Counted from the first letter of the stretch, positions 41,661 to 53,114 are shown. The stretch is 64,000 nt of DNA from Bimuria novae-zelandiae CBS 107.79 (GCA_010015655.1 ML976706.1:71529-135528), one strand, 5' to 3'. Notes: generated from the sequence alone by a model not told the origin. Numbers and translations: made by a program.

Positions 41661-44600
41661 ATGGGTGAAACCGACTTCTCTACCGCCGAGGAGAACCCTC
41701 AAGAAACCGAACCCCCTATAGGTGGACATCATGGAGTCACTACATACCCACAACAACACCACCCATCGCAGCCCGTGTCACGCGAGGACGGGAACGAGCC
41801 GGCGCTCACAGCTTGGCACTGCAAGACTGCAGAACAAGTCGCTCAGACATTGGAGGTGGACATCAGGTACAATCTAGCATCCACCTGCAACCGATTGCAA
41901 GTCACTGATACCTCCCAGCAATGGCCTCAGCGTCGAGCAAGCGGAATCTCGCCTTCGGCTCCATGGACCTAACAAGGTTAAGGGAGCTGAAGGGCTATCC
42001 ATGTGGGCGCTTCTCTTGAGGCAGGTGTCCAACAGTCTCACTCTCGTACGTGGCTTGCTTGACGGCCGTTCCTTCCTCCCGAAGCAACTCACACAGTCAA
42101 GCCTAACTTGACGACTACAGGTTCTTGTCATTACTATGGCCCTAAGCTTTGGTATCGATGATTACATCGAAGGTGGCGTTATCACAGCAGTCATTCTTCT
42201 CAACATAGTCGTTGGGTAAGCACGGGTAGGTTGACGATATACGGCATGTCGCTGACTCCGCAGGTTTGTGCAAGACTACAAGGCAGAGAAGACCATAGAA
42301 TCTCTCAAAAGCCTCACTGCACCAGAGTCCATCGTTATCCGCGGTGGTGATACCCTTAGAATTCAGGCTCAGGACCTCGTCCCCGGTGACATTGTACAGC
42401 TGGAGACTGGCAATATTGTGAGTTCTTCCCGGTATCGAGGCGAAAGTTCGCGTAGCTATGTTTTCCCGCATAAGCAACACGAGCCCTGGCTGTCCTCAAA
42501 CTTCTGACGTGTCGCATGCTGATGGTGTAGGTCCCGGCTGACATCCGCCTCGTGGATGGCTTGAACGTCTCCACCAACGAGGCGTTCCTCACTGGGGAAG
42601 CGGAGCCTATAGAAAAGGATCCTACCAAGGTTTATGAGGACCCAGATGTTGCACTAGGAGACCGCCTCAACCTCGCCTTCTCCGGAAGCGAGATGAAGCG
42701 CGGGCGTTGCAGGGCAATTGTTGTCTCGACCGGCATGAAGACCGAGGTGGGCAAGATTGCCAACATGCTACGCCAGAAGGACGAGACTCTCAATGAACTC
42801 GGACCGCTAGCGAAGTTCTGGAAGAAGTTCGTTAGCATGGTGAAATCTATCCTGGGACTTGATGGGACGCCTCTACAGATTACTCTCAGCAAGTTCGCTC
42901 TACTGCTTTTCGCGCTGGCCATTCTCCTTGCCATCATTGTCTTTTCGGCAAACAAATGGCAGGTCGGTGGCGAGGTCCTCATCTATGGTATCTGTGTCGC
43001 TGTTGCCGTCATACCGGAGAGTCTCATAGCCGTTTTAACGATTACAATCTCCGTGGGGGCTAAAGCGATGGCAAAGTAAGTCTACCCCACCCCAGCCACA
43101 AGCCACAAGCCACAGCTCTATTCAGGTAGGGTTGGCACATCATGTCGGATACTTGCCATGGCGGCCGACTTCATTCAACTACCTGTCTTGAGCTGTAGCT
43201 CGATGTGGAGACCATACTGACCTCAACAGGTCCAATGTCATCATTCGTGTCTCCTCAGCTATCGAAGCGGTCGGTGGCGTCACAAACATCTGTAGTGACA
43301 AAACCGGAACACTCACGACGGGCAAGATGATTGCTCGAAGGGCGATCATCCCAGGGTTTGGCACGTTAGAAGTAGATGGCACTTCGCACTCCTATGACCC
43401 AAACAGTGGCTTCGTCATGCATGATAGCGCACGCGTGGACCCGAACAACTTCTCTCCAAATGGCGTTTGCACTCGTTTCCTCAAAACGATCGCGCTGTGC
43501 AACCAGTCCAAGGTTGAGTACTCATCGAACGCGTCCGACACTGCCACCATTGGCAAGAAGGGAGCGAACGAACGAATGATGAGCGACGATGATGACGGTA
43601 CTGATGCCTCGACCATTCAGTCCGCTACCGTCACGCGTACCGCTACAGCTTCCGATCATGGTACCTTGAACTCTGGAGAGTGGGAAGCTTTTGGCGAACC
43701 CACCGAGGTTGCTCTCCAGATCCTGGCTATGCGCTTTGGAATGGGTAAAGAGGAACTGCTCTCCTCGCTCAATATTCACCTCGCCGCCGAGTTCCCATTC
43801 GACTCGTCTGTCAAGAAAATGACAGTTGTTTACGAAGACAGGCAGACCGGCCATCTTGACGTCTACACTAAAGGCGCTACAGAATTCATGTTACCGGTGT
43901 TGAACATCTCCGAGGCTGAGAAGGCTGAGATCAACGACATGGCAGAGAATATGGCGAAAGATGGACTTCGTGTGCTATGCATCGCTCATAAGATCTTGCC
44001 TGAGGGTTCGGGCCTAAAGCAGCGTGAAGCTGTGGAGCAGGGTCTCAACTTCATCGGCATGGTCGCCATCTACGACCCACCTCGCCCCGAAAGTAAGAAG
44101 GCCGTACTAGACTGTCAGCTCGCAGGCATCACTGTGCACATGCTCACTGGTGATCACCCTGCTACGGCGGAGGCTATAGCGCGAGCAGTTGGTATCCTCG
44201 ACGCTTCGCTGCCCCGTGGACAGGTCGGCAAAGCCGTTATGATCGCCAGAGACTTTGACGCCCTAAGTCAGGAAGAGGTCGATGGTATGGACCGACTGCC
44301 TCTGGTAGTCGCGCGTTGCAGTCCATCGACGAAAGTGAAGATGGTAGAAGCTCTTCACAGGAGGAAACAATTCTGTGTCATGACTGGCGACGGAGTCAAC
44401 GACTCGCCGGCCTTGAAGAAGGCTGATGTTGGTATCGCTATGGGATCTGGATCTGACGTCGCCAAGGACGCTGCGAAGATGGTATTGACGGACGATAACT
44501 TCGCCTCAATCGTTGAAGCAGTGAAAGAAGGTCGCCGTCTCTTCGACAATATCCAGAAGGTAAGCCACCTTACTCATATTCTTGCCAGCTTAACTAATGC

Positions 44601-45405
44601 ACGGTAGTTCCTCATGCACCTCCTCATCTCTAACATCGCCCAAGTCATCCTGCTCCTCATCGGCCTGGCGTTCAAAGACCGTGACGCACACTCCGTCTTC
44701 CCGCTCTCACCCATAGAAATTCTCTGGGTCAACCTCATCACGTCATCCTTCCTCGCCATCGGTCTTGGCCTCGAAGAATCGCAACCCGACTCCATGGTCC
44801 GCCCACCGCACGACCTCTCCGTCGGCGTCTTCACCAAAGAGCTCATAACCGACAAATTCATCTACGGCTTCTTTATGGGCTCGCTCTGCCTCATGAGTTT
44901 CTCCATCGTAGCATACGCCGGCCCCGGCGGAGGCGACCTCGGGAGCGGCTGCAACGAAGCCTGGAACGAAACCTGTGGCGTAGCGTTCCGCGCAAGAGCC
45001 ACAACCTACGTAACCATTACCCTCCTGCTTCTCGTAACAGCTTGGGAAGTCAAGCATTTCGCGCGTTCGCTCTTCAACTTGTACCCCGACTCTACGACGC
45101 CGCGCGGCCTGTCTGTTTTCCCGACTGTCTGGCGCAACCGCTTCCTCTTCTGGGCTGTCACGGCCGGCTTCGTTATCATGTTCCCTATCGTGTATCTCCC
45201 GGTCGTGAACCGCGAGGTGTTCAAGCACGGCGCTATCACGTGGGAGTGGGGCGTTGCCTTTGGCGCTGTGGCTATCTACATTAGCGCTATCGAGGTGTGG
45301 AAGGCGATCAAGCGCCGCTCTGGACTCTGGAGTGGCGCGCACAAGGTGCTCGCGGGGGAAGAGAGGGTCGAGAATATCACGACGCCTGTTGTGACGGAGA
45401 AGTAA
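41661..45405 (+). CDS. ENA-type (P2D) alkali-cation P-type ATPase
   Basis: Seven exons (41661-41866, 41919-42045, 42121-42215, 42264-42417, 42531-43075, 43230-44559, 44608-45405) join to 1084 residues. Introns are 48-154 bp. The order is that of P-type ATPases: a cation-ATPase N-terminal part (NGLSVEQAESRLRLHGPNKV), M1-M2, actuator loop with FLTGEAEPI, M4 with VAVIPESLIAVLTIT, and the phosphorylation site ICSDKTGTLTTGKM (Asp399). These are followed by the nucleotide domain (KGATEF), hinge TGDGVNDSPALKKADVGIAMG, and M5-M10 ending near EVWKAIKRRSG. The overall sequence follows fungal ENA pumps, which export Na+ or K+ under salt or alkaline stress. The M4 motif has Glu (IPES) where the yeast ENA pumps carry a small residue, and the actuator has TGEA where TGES is usual. 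The product sits in the plasma membrane by family. Confidence 0.88.
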
Positions 45406-46305
45406 GCGTAAGACGAGTGGTGGAGAGCGTGTAGGTGAAGGAAGGAGCTGCTGGAACTAAATTGACTATACTGTTGTATGTGGAAGTGGAAGGGTTGGGG
45501 AGGGCAAAAGGCACACTCGCTTAGGGGGTTCTTTGTGCTCTTGGGGTCTTTCTTGGGCATGTGGTGGCTGGTGCGGTTGGAGGCGCATGAGTGCATTGAT
45601 GTTCGCCCGTTGCCATTCTTTTTGCGTGTTTTTAGCTAGTACAAAATCCAACTTTGTCGCTCTTTAGCTTGAGGATGCGTTGGTGGCTCCACGATGATGT
45701 CTGAACCTCGCCTTTTCGTCAGTCGATATGAAAGTAGATCTAGCAATAAGCACCATAAGAGGTGAATGTTCCCAATATGAGGAGTCAAGATACGGGTCCA
45801 AAAAGTCTCGTGAGTAGCTGACTAGAACGCGCCCGCGGGTGCAAGAGGATTAATTACGTGAACTAGTTATTTTGTGATTGATTGATTGCTAGACTTTGCT
45901 TTCATGGTTAGTATTTATAGTTCGCATGGAATTGCGATAAAATCGGAGAGGTGAGACAGTTGCAGCGTTCATTATGTACCTGTTAACAATACTTTTGTCA
46001 AGTGTATGCGTATATCACCGAGTAGACTAGAGTGCTCCTGCACATCACGAAGACAGTTTTGAAATCTTAAAGCTAACTAGTTGCTGATAAGCAACTACTA
46101 CACGGTGGTTTGTTTCCAGTTTACCTTGCGGCGCTTGCATGTATTAACGTGACTTGTTTGAACGCACACCATAGATACATATAAGCTCAACCTCCGTCCT
46201 ACTTTGGGTTCTCAAACTACGCTAAACACGACCACCACATTGTAGACTTTACCTTTAGCCACACACCGGGAAGCCCAGCTCCAAAGCTTCACAAATCCAA
46301 GCATT
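45406..46305. other. Intergenic, no gene recognised
   Basis: 3' flank of the ATPase and about 600 bp of AT-moderate sequence with no coding signal. Confidence 0.45.
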
Positions 46306-46845
46306 ATGGCTGGGTTACCTGATTTGGAGGCTTTCCAGATATATCCAGTTGAGACACTGTACGCTTGTGATACCGTTATTCTTGGTACGCACTCGGACGA
46401 CGATTGGCCTCTTACCGTCAAGATTGGCACAGCTCTTTGGACTGAAATTGAAACGGTGAGCTTGTAAGCCAAAGCTCTCCTGCCAGCGCAAATTGAAAGA
46501 TTCACCGAGGACGCAAATATCCCAGAGACTCTGTCTATTCTGTTTGAGCTTGCACCCCCTTTCCATGACTATGGACTCACAACCCAGGAGGAAGGCTTCG
46601 TGAAGCCAGAAGGATCATTTGAGCTCGATGAGCTAGACCATCGGAAAGACGAAGATGGCAATTCCATCGAATACAATTATGAGGATGCAGACTACATGGC
46701 GATGTTCAAGCAGTGGATGGATGCCGCGTGTATGAAGGCTGAGCTATACCCCCCTGCTCAAATGCGCTTCGGTGATTGGGCCGCGCATCAAAAGGCTATT
46801 CTTGAATGTTTGGCAGGATTGGACGAAGAGATCGGTGAAGATTGA
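46306..46845 (+). pseudogene. Hypothetical acidic protein interrupted by an in-frame TAA
   Basis: From ATG 46306 one frame reads MAGLPDLEAFQIYPVETLY ... GTALWTEIETVSL. It meets TAA at 46465-46467 and then continues without shift as AKALLPAQIERFTEDANIPE ... ILECLAGLDEEIGED to TGA at 46843-46845. Both sides look like one polypeptide of about 179 residues. A CAA-to-TAA transition would explain the break. No good intron removes the stop: the GTGAGC donor beside it has only a 31-bp partner that shifts the frame. The function is unknown. Confidence 0.45.
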
Positions 46846-47432
46846 GTTCATGAGCCTTTCTGGAAAATCAACTTGCACCGCTTCAAGAAGGAAATTCTAG
46901 CGACTGAGAACACCTAGGGAGGAGACACAATAATCTAGGCGGTACGTACCATAGCTAGTATGCAATGCTAAGGAAGCATTGGAGGTCTATGATAGCCCTT
47001 GGTTCAAGTCCAAATACATTACTAGGACTATAGTTTAAGCCCCGTATGATGTCGCCTTAGCAGTTCCATCGCTCAATATTTCTCCTCGTTACCCTACTAA
47101 GAAGCTGCTATGAATCACTGAGAGATCAACTTGTTTTGGTTCTGGTGTGAACTGTTTCACTATGGGACGACATCTGTTGAGGATATTAAGCGGGGTCTAG
47201 AAAAAGACAGTGACGAATTACCCTTCGTGCTTAACAGACCGACGTTCAGTAATGGAGATTACCCCAAGTTGCGTTGCCGCGAGCTCCGCCACACGTGCAG
47301 TAACCTGAGCGGAGTGAACTCCGCTCAGTGAAAATGAACAACCATATAAATGCGAGAGCCTACCCCACATGTCGAACTGAATATTCAGCGTACTTGAAAC
47401 GTCCCATTGCATACCTAGGTACCCAATCCAAG
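46846..47432. other. Intergenic with a decayed coding remnant
   Basis: A short frame at 47131-47331 (INLFWFWCELFHYGTTSVE...) has a protein-like start but no clear gene structure. Confidence 0.35.
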
Positions 47433-48065
47433 ATGTCGCATTATTCAACTGGTGGTGGAGCAATTGAATGCTTCACGCGGGAAACGATACGAGCATGCAT
47501 TGAGATCTTACAGCAAATAGACGCCACAGTTGCGACTGAGGTTCGAGGCAATCGGAGCCTCACTAAAAGCCTCAATGTCGAGATCGCGCAAGCCCTCTTA
47601 AATGACAAGGAGATCGACTGGCCTCTTGGAGCTGTAGTAGGATCTCGACTATGGGATTATCTGAACGAGCTTGTCGTCACCACTACCGACTTGAAGATAC
47701 TACGCGCACCACACGAAGAACCCCGCAACATGGTGATGAACAGGCTACCACTATTCAAAGACTGTACCGCAAGGCAGGATCCGAATGGATTGATAGTTTC
47801 CGAGGCCATTCCACTCACATATCATTCGGGCAGCACTCGCCGAAACTTTGATGAATCGTTGGGAAATCTCAGAAGCTTGGAAATTCAATTACGAGCAATG
47901 TGGTGGAAGAAGACAGTACTCAGCAAGGAAAGGGAGAATATGGATGATGCTAAAGGCCAAGAACGCTCTGAAGCTCATGTAGCGTTGAAGACGAGCTACG
48001 TGCTGAAGGAACCCGAGAAAGAATTTAATCCGGTAAGTTCACGAATAACGTCTATTGTTGAGTAG
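47433..48065 (+). CDS. Hypothetical protein, about 210 aa
   Basis: From ATG 47433 (AAGATGTCG context) the frame encodes MSHYSTGGGAIECFTRETIR, a helical EILQQIDATVATEVRGN segment, DWPLGAVVGSRLWDYLNELV, and an Arg/Lys/Glu-rich end (QLRAMWWKKTVLSKERENM). After EKEFNP a GTAAGT donor occurs at 48033, so the last residues before TAG 48065 may be intronic. A second exon beginning near 48110 would stay open for about 38 codons. No family is recognised. Confidence 0.4.
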   Translation: MSHYSTGGGAIECFTRETIRACIEILQQIDATVATEVRGNRSLTKSLNVEIAQALLNDKEIDWPLGAVVGSRLWDYLNELVVTTTDLKILRAPHEEPRNMVMNRLPLFKDCTARQDPNGLIVSEAIPLTYHSGSTRRNFDESLGNLRSLEIQLRAMWWKKTVLSKERENMDDAKGQERSEAHVALKTSYVLKEPEKEFNPVSSRITSIVE

Positions 48066-48423
48066 TATACTCACTGAAGCATTATTGGCAAATCATTGAC
48101 GATTCCAAGACGGCGATACGACTCCTACCGTTCTTACTCCTGCCGAGTCCGACACTTCCCCCGCCTTCTTCTCCATCGGCTCGCTACGGTATTAGCATCA
48201 CGGCCTCTCGCGAGGACTGCTAGCTCGACCAAGCAGTTTGTAAAAGCCTGTATCCTATCTGTCGAGTGCGTTCATTGTCTTGGAAATTGACAGCCTATTC
48301 TTCATTAGGTGTATTACGCAATTAGTTCAAAATAACAATTCGACGACGACCTCTGCATAAGTCTTCCTACATCCGCAACTCAATTTATCTTGCCACATCC
48401 AAACTTGCCTATATGCACAACCT

Positions 48424-48904
48424 TCAAGTACCACTCGAGCTCTGCCCGTGCCCGCTAAAGCTCTGCCCGTGCCTGCTAAAGGTCTGCTTGTGTCCGTTAA
48501 AGCTCTGCCCGTGTCCGCTAGAGCTCTGCTGCCACGCATCTGCCCCCGGCCACCCATTCTGCCCTTGCTGTCCTCCAAACCCCTGCTGCGGCACGCCCAC
48601 CCCCTGCCCTGGTGATTGTCCCCCAAAACCCTGCTGCTGCCCATACCCCGGCCAAGCAGCCTACATGGCACTTCAATCAGTGTCTGGTTCCACACGTAAA
48701 ATGGGTAAATGTTGATGGTAGGCGTACCTCCTAAGGGTTTTTTGCTTTCGGCCTTTTCAGGTAGGCAAACCAGGCGAGAACTGGTACAACTACGGCGAGG
48801 GCCACGATGATGGCGATGACGTGGTTTCGTTGCAATATTGTTGTTGGGCGGATTTGGATATGTTGGATATAGAAACATAGGCGGCAGGATTGCGGGGGAC
48901 ACAT
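48424..48904 (-). pseudogene. Small membrane protein with Gly/Gln-rich repeat tail; in-frame TAG before the splice site
   Basis: On the minus strand ATG at 48904 opens MCPPQSCRLCFYIQHIQIRP, then a clear membrane helix (NHVIAIIVALAVVVPVLAWF) and a basic stop-transfer YLKRPKAKNP, and reaches TAG at 48733-48731. One codon later is a consensus donor (GAG|GTACGC). After 67 bp an acceptor (ATGTAG) leads in the same phase into AAWPGYGQQQGFGGQSPGQG and a seven-residue repeat (GHGQSFS) ending with TGA at 48424. The phase agreement suggests a two-exon gene in which CAG became TAG. If the TAG is genuine, the product is a 57-aa single-pass protein and the second exon is relic. The family is unknown. Confidence 0.4.
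48439..48522 (-). repeat. 21-bp tandem repeat, four copies
   Basis: Units GCTCTGCCCGTGCCCGCTAA(A) recur exactly every 21 bp with a few substitutions (48439, 48460, 48481, 48502). On the minus strand they encode a heptapeptide repeat (SGHGQSF). Confidence 0.85.
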
Positions 48905-49417
48905 CAACTTGTTACCTGTGATTTAAGTGAATGAAGACTGCGGATTTACTTGGGTAATAGGTAGAGAGTACTAGCCAACGAACGCATGGAATGTTGAAAA
49001 TTGTGAATATGAATTTGCAACGTGTGCGAAAAGGGGGAATATGGCCACTGTGGACGCTGATCTTGCACTGCACTGCGAAAGTGGTGTCTTGAATTAATCG
49101 TCGCCCTGCGAATATATCACAGATTTTCACTCGCACCTGCTTGCTGAAGAAATCTCCCATGCTCTATTGTGAATATGAAAAAGGAGCCATTACAGGAATA
49201 ATATTAATATAATGACATTCCAAGCACGCAGACAGATCGATCTTACTCTCAGACAGCGACGGTTCAAAAGACGGCAACAGTCCAGATGATCAGTAATCCC
49301 GTTAAACACACAAGTAGCCCTACTCAAATAGCATTCCCACTATGGTAAATGAAGGACTCAAACATAATTCGCAATACATTCTACCAAGTTCATACTCCAG
49401 ACAATCTACCTCCGTAT
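48905..49417. other. Intergenic, no gene recognised
   Basis: No coding motif. It lies between two minus-strand small membrane-protein genes. Confidence 0.4.
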
Positions 49418-49672
49418 CTACCGCTTAATCCAGCTCTCCTCCGCCACCCCATCAGCCCCAGTTGTTTCCGAGCCCTCACCTCGTTCCAAGTCCCTCATCT
49501 CAACCCTCCCGCTACTCTGCGCCTCCCCCTCAAGCTCCTTCCTCGCAATAACAATCCTGCTCTCGCTGTGCGCTACAGCCAATACGCGATAACAAATGAA
49601 TGCCACAATGATAACAACGATGACGGAAAAAGCTATGCCGATGTAGTCGCGTTCGGTGAGTGTGGCGCCCAT
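49418..49672 (-). CDS. Small single-pass membrane protein, 84 aa
   Basis: The minus-strand ATG at 49672 opens MGATLTERDY followed by a strong membrane helix, IGIAFSVIVVIIVAFICYRV (about residues 11-30). A charged cytoplasmic-type tail (VIARKELEGEAQ, MRDLERGEGSETTGADG) ends WIKR. The short polar N-terminus and positive residues after the helix suggest an N-out, type III single-pass protein. A (TA)7 run lies about 20 bp before the start. No family is recognised. Confidence 0.55.
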   Translation of the reverse strand: MGATLTERDYIGIAFSVIVVIIVAFICYRVLAVAHSESRIVIARKELEGEAQSSGRVEMRDLERGEGSETTGADGVAEESWIKR

Positions 49673-49693
49673 TTTCTCCCTTTCTACGCGTGG

Positions 49694-49708
49694 TATATAT
49701 ATATATAT
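49694..49708 (+). repeat. (TA)7 dinucleotide run
   Basis: Perfect TA repeat directly upstream of the minus-strand 84-aa gene; it may double as a TATA element. Confidence 0.7.
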
Positions 49709-50307
49709 TTTTCTGCGGGTAAGAAGCTTGCGTTACTGAAATGCTTCCTGTGTTGTTTCTGAGGTATTTTGGCGATGTTGCATAAATGAGTGCTTGGAAT
49801 AGGAAGAACGCAGATGATGCGTAGGAGTCATAAGTATAGGGGATATAGGAATAAGGCGGTGATGAGGTGGTCATGAACACGCGAGAGAGCGGATAGTCTG
49901 GAAGAGGCGAGTTTCGCATACCTGTGATGTTTGTTACGGGTGTTGAGTGAGGGTTAACACTACGTCTGGGCTTGATGCTGAGCGTTTAGTAGTGCAGGAT
50001 CACGCGCACCCAGGGTAGCATGAAGTCGTGCACGTGTCTTACAGGACATACGTGTAGTGCACAAATTGCTCCATCCACTTGACGGTTTCGATGTAGGGAC
50101 GTACGCAGCAGGGTGATGCGCCATGTCATTTAGAATCGCGGCGGAGAAACGAGATGAAGGTGACGCGCGTCGTTTATCATCCTACGTAGCGCACAACACT
50201 GCTCGTATCATTTTTGCCCCTTCACTGTGGTCACACTCACATCCACCCTTTATATGGTCCATCTTCCCTTCCTGCTTCTGCGACTTTCCATAAGAACATC
50301 TTTAACA
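49709..50307. other. Intergenic between divergent small genes
   Basis: No gene is recognised. It separates the minus-strand 84-aa gene from the plus-strand zinc-finger-like gene. Confidence 0.4.
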
Positions 50308-50610
50308 ATGACACCCTCCCTGCCGCCATACACAGGCTATATCTGCCACCTTTGTTTCAGCATCAACCCACCAGTTTCCAGGGAGGTGGGTATATCGTAC
50401 CGACCGTCATGCATGGAACCGTTCTGTGGCCATCTGTTTTGCGGCCACTGCGCCCGGGCTTCGAGAGTAACTGGAGAGCGGATACGAAGGTGCGAGGATT
50501 GGCTATATCGCCATCTTCGCGGAGACTTCGATCTTGATACCGCGAGCGAGAGCGGGGGTGAACATGCAGGCAGAAAGAGGATTACGAAGTTGAGATCTAT
50601 CCAGGAGTAA
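50308..50610 (+). CDS. Small Cys/His-rich (zinc-finger-like) protein, 100 aa
   Basis: ATG 50308 (AACAATGACA) opens MTPSLPPYTGYICHLCFSIN. The cysteine pattern is CHLC, then CMEPFCGHLFCGHCARA about 25 residues later. This gives two CxxC pairs with an intervening Cys/His block that could bind one or two zinc ions. The basic C-terminal part (RKRITKLRSIQE) follows an acidic stretch (DFDLDTASESGGE). An in-frame upstream extension to 50227 is possible but lacks a conserved look. It could be an adaptor or RING-related fragment; I do not recognise a named family. Confidence 0.5.
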   Translation: MTPSLPPYTGYICHLCFSINPPVSREVGISYRPSCMEPFCGHLFCGHCARASRVTGERIRRCEDWLYRHLRGDFDLDTASESGGEHAGRKRITKLRSIQE

Positions 50611-50693
50611 AGTAGCTTGCACGAACGTCGCATGGTTTGCGTAAGTTCTTGTGTTGCTACGTCTGCACAAGGCAGTCGTCTAGCGCAATGTAA

Positions 50694-52249
50694 TTAAGCT
50701 TTCTCGTCATCCTCAAGCTTGAGGTCATCCAGCTGCAAGGGACTCGTCTCGTCTTCCATGCCTACCAAACCGATAAGCGCTTCGTCGTCGATTACGTCCG
50801 CCATTTCCTTCTTCTTGTTCGGCTGCTGACCATGCGCGCCCTTGAGCACCACTTTATCTTTGCCCATGCCCTTTGCTCCTCCACCAATCTCTCCACTCCA
50901 TTTCTTCGCATTCTTCTTCTCTGGCTTCGCATGCTCTTCGCTCTTGAACTGGTACCCTCTGATCCTCGGCCCCTGCCCGGTCTTCTCGGGTAGCTTCGGC
51001 TCATAGAAGGCCTCGAACGCAGCGACGTCCTCATCGAATGTGCCCGCTTCGATGGAGTTGCGGACAGAGGTGAAAAAGCTGGAAAGGGTGTGGTGGTTGT
51101 GCACTTGAATGAGGACCCAGCCGAGCATCTCCTTCGCAGAAAGCAAGTGCTGGATGTACGCTCGGTGATGCTTGGTACACGCGTAGCATTCGCAACCCTT
51201 TGAGAGCGGAGTGACGGAGAGGACGTGGTATGAGTCCCACATGTCGATGCCCAGCGATTGTCTTTGGCTTCCGTTAATTTTCTCTGGGGGAGGGAACGTA
51301 AAATCCAGCGCGATGCCGGCGTCGGTGGCGTCCGAGATAAAGGGTATAATCATCATGTCCATCCCCAGGTCGACCTGGCGGAGCAACTCATGCGGGCTCG
51401 CCGGAACATGCAGTGAGAGCCGCGGTAAGCGATATAGCTCCTCAGGCAGGTCATCAAGTAGGTACGCATCGTAGATAGCGACCCCACTGATGCTGTCCAC
51501 CATGTCATCTAATAGATGCTCGAGGTACCACGACTGCAGATCGCGTTCAATCGGCAGTATCGGCGCGAAAATCCCAAATGTCCTCTCTCCCTTGTCTATC
51601 GCATTCCGCTTCGCTATAATGTCCCGCAGCCACGCCTCGGTCCGATCGCTCATCTTGTCCTTGCGTTTGATGCCCACCGTCTGCTGGCCGAAGGGTATGT
51701 CTGCCATGCCGATTACGATATCAGGCTCCAGATTCCTCGCCGCAGCAGCATAATATTCCGAGCTCATTGACTTGAAGCCAACCGACGTCAACAGACTAAT
51801 TTCGGTGTTTGTGTGCGCGGCGGGCGTGGGAATGGGCGGGGTGCGACGGGCGCCGAGGATGAGCGGCGTGTCCTGCGGGAGGGCAGTGAACTTGCGCATC
51901 GGCTCGGGGACATCATATTCGAATATCGGTGGTGTTTTTTGGGGGTGCTTTTCTATGACTGCAATTATTAGCTCGAACAATATGTCCTGAGATAGCTAGT
52001 GAACGTACAGTCTTCCAATGCGAAGTATACCCCATTGTCCCCAAAGTGCTTTCGAAAGTTATCCTGAGAAATATGAGGTATCACGCCGCGTGACGTGTTG
52101 CCCAGAAACGCAGGTGTCAAAATCGTTTTCCTCCCAGGCACTGTCAAGCGGCCGAGGCGTGGAGCGAGCGCGCCTGATGTTTTGAGTGTGAAGTCTAGCA
52201 TTTCAGGCGGAAGCTGCGAAAGATCGGGTTTGGACGCGTCCGGTGACAT
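50694..52249 (-). CDS. QTRT2: Queuine tRNA-ribosyltransferase accessory subunit 2
   Basis: Two exons on the minus strand, 52249-52009 and 51958-50694, join to 501 residues. The 50-bp intron (GTACGT donor, GCTAATAAT branch, TTGCAG acceptor) joins GVYFALED to FIEKHPQKTPPIFEY. The first exon begins MSPDASKPDLSQLPPEMLDF and contains GRLTVPGRKTILTPAFLGNTSRGVIPHIS, the N-terminal hallmark of this branch. The zinc site of tRNA-guanine transglycosylases is seen as CECYAC (Cys336, Cys338, Cys341), with a His in VLIQVHNHHTL downstream. QTRT2 is the non-catalytic partner of QTRT1. The heterodimer inserts queuine at position 34 of GUN-anticodon tRNAs. The Lys/Glu-rich C-terminal tail (residues 400-501) is not part of the fold. 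The gene is complete. Confidence 0.88.
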
Positions 52250-53114
52250 GATTTCCACGGTCCAGAGCAATTGACAAGACAGACTCTGGCCGCCGTCGCA
52301 GTCTTCTGAGAAAGATGCGGCGGGATGTGACGTGGGGCTGCTTGCGAGCCTGAGTCAGCTTCGAATTTGGCTTAGTGCCTACGTGATAGCGCGTTTTCTA
52401 AGGTACTTCGCAGGTCGCTCTTTAACGCGCGCGTCGAGTATTGTAAGGAGGCAGGCATAACGTACTTCACAAGCGAGTACATCACTCTGCCAAGACCCCC
52501 ACCAAAATCTATACTCTACCCGATAGTACAGAACGCGTATAAATAGTTATAAGAAATTATAGTAAGCTAATCTACTTAGAATTTACTTTTATAAGCTACT
52601 TATAAGTTATTTTATTATATTTAGCCTTACTATAGCGTTTATAGTGTAAGGGACTGGGTGTTTAAGGAGCCAAAAGTGCCAAAAGAATACTTATAAATTA
52701 AATAAAGAGTCTAAAGTTACGCTTTAGGCGTTGAACTTATATATTTAGGGTTTACATAACTAAAGATTAAAGATCTAAGGTAATAACTAAGTATAGCATA
52801 TTATATACCTCTCTTCCCTTTATTAGGGGTAAAGAAAAATCTTTACGTCTTATTTTATTATATAGCTTCGCGATTATTTTATTATCTACTTATAATTCTC
52901 TTACTATTATAAACTTTTTACTAGTTCTATTCTCGCGTGTCTAATTTTATATTCTTACTATAAGTAGGTACTGCGACGGTGTATTTGCGCTAGTACGTTT
53001 ACTTATTATTATATACATAAAACTACTTCGTGCCTAGCTTTTAAACTTTACTTTTTTATACCTTTTCTTTTCTTATCTTAACTTTATACGTTATAACGTC
53101 TTACTTTTAGCCTA

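Noticed and set aside
46985..47025. tRNA-like B-box sequence GGTTCAAGTCC
   Set aside because: No matching A box, acceptor stem or anticodon arm could be folded around it.
48439..48522. Direct repeats considered as a CRISPR array
   Set aside because: The units are contiguous 21-mers without spacers, in coding phase, in a eukaryotic genome.
48327..48902. 191-residue continuous minus-strand frame
   Set aside because: It overlaps the membrane-helix and Gly/Gln-rich frames in a different phase. It has no hydrophobic helix or conserved-looking segment, whereas the other frame has both plus phase-matched splice sites.
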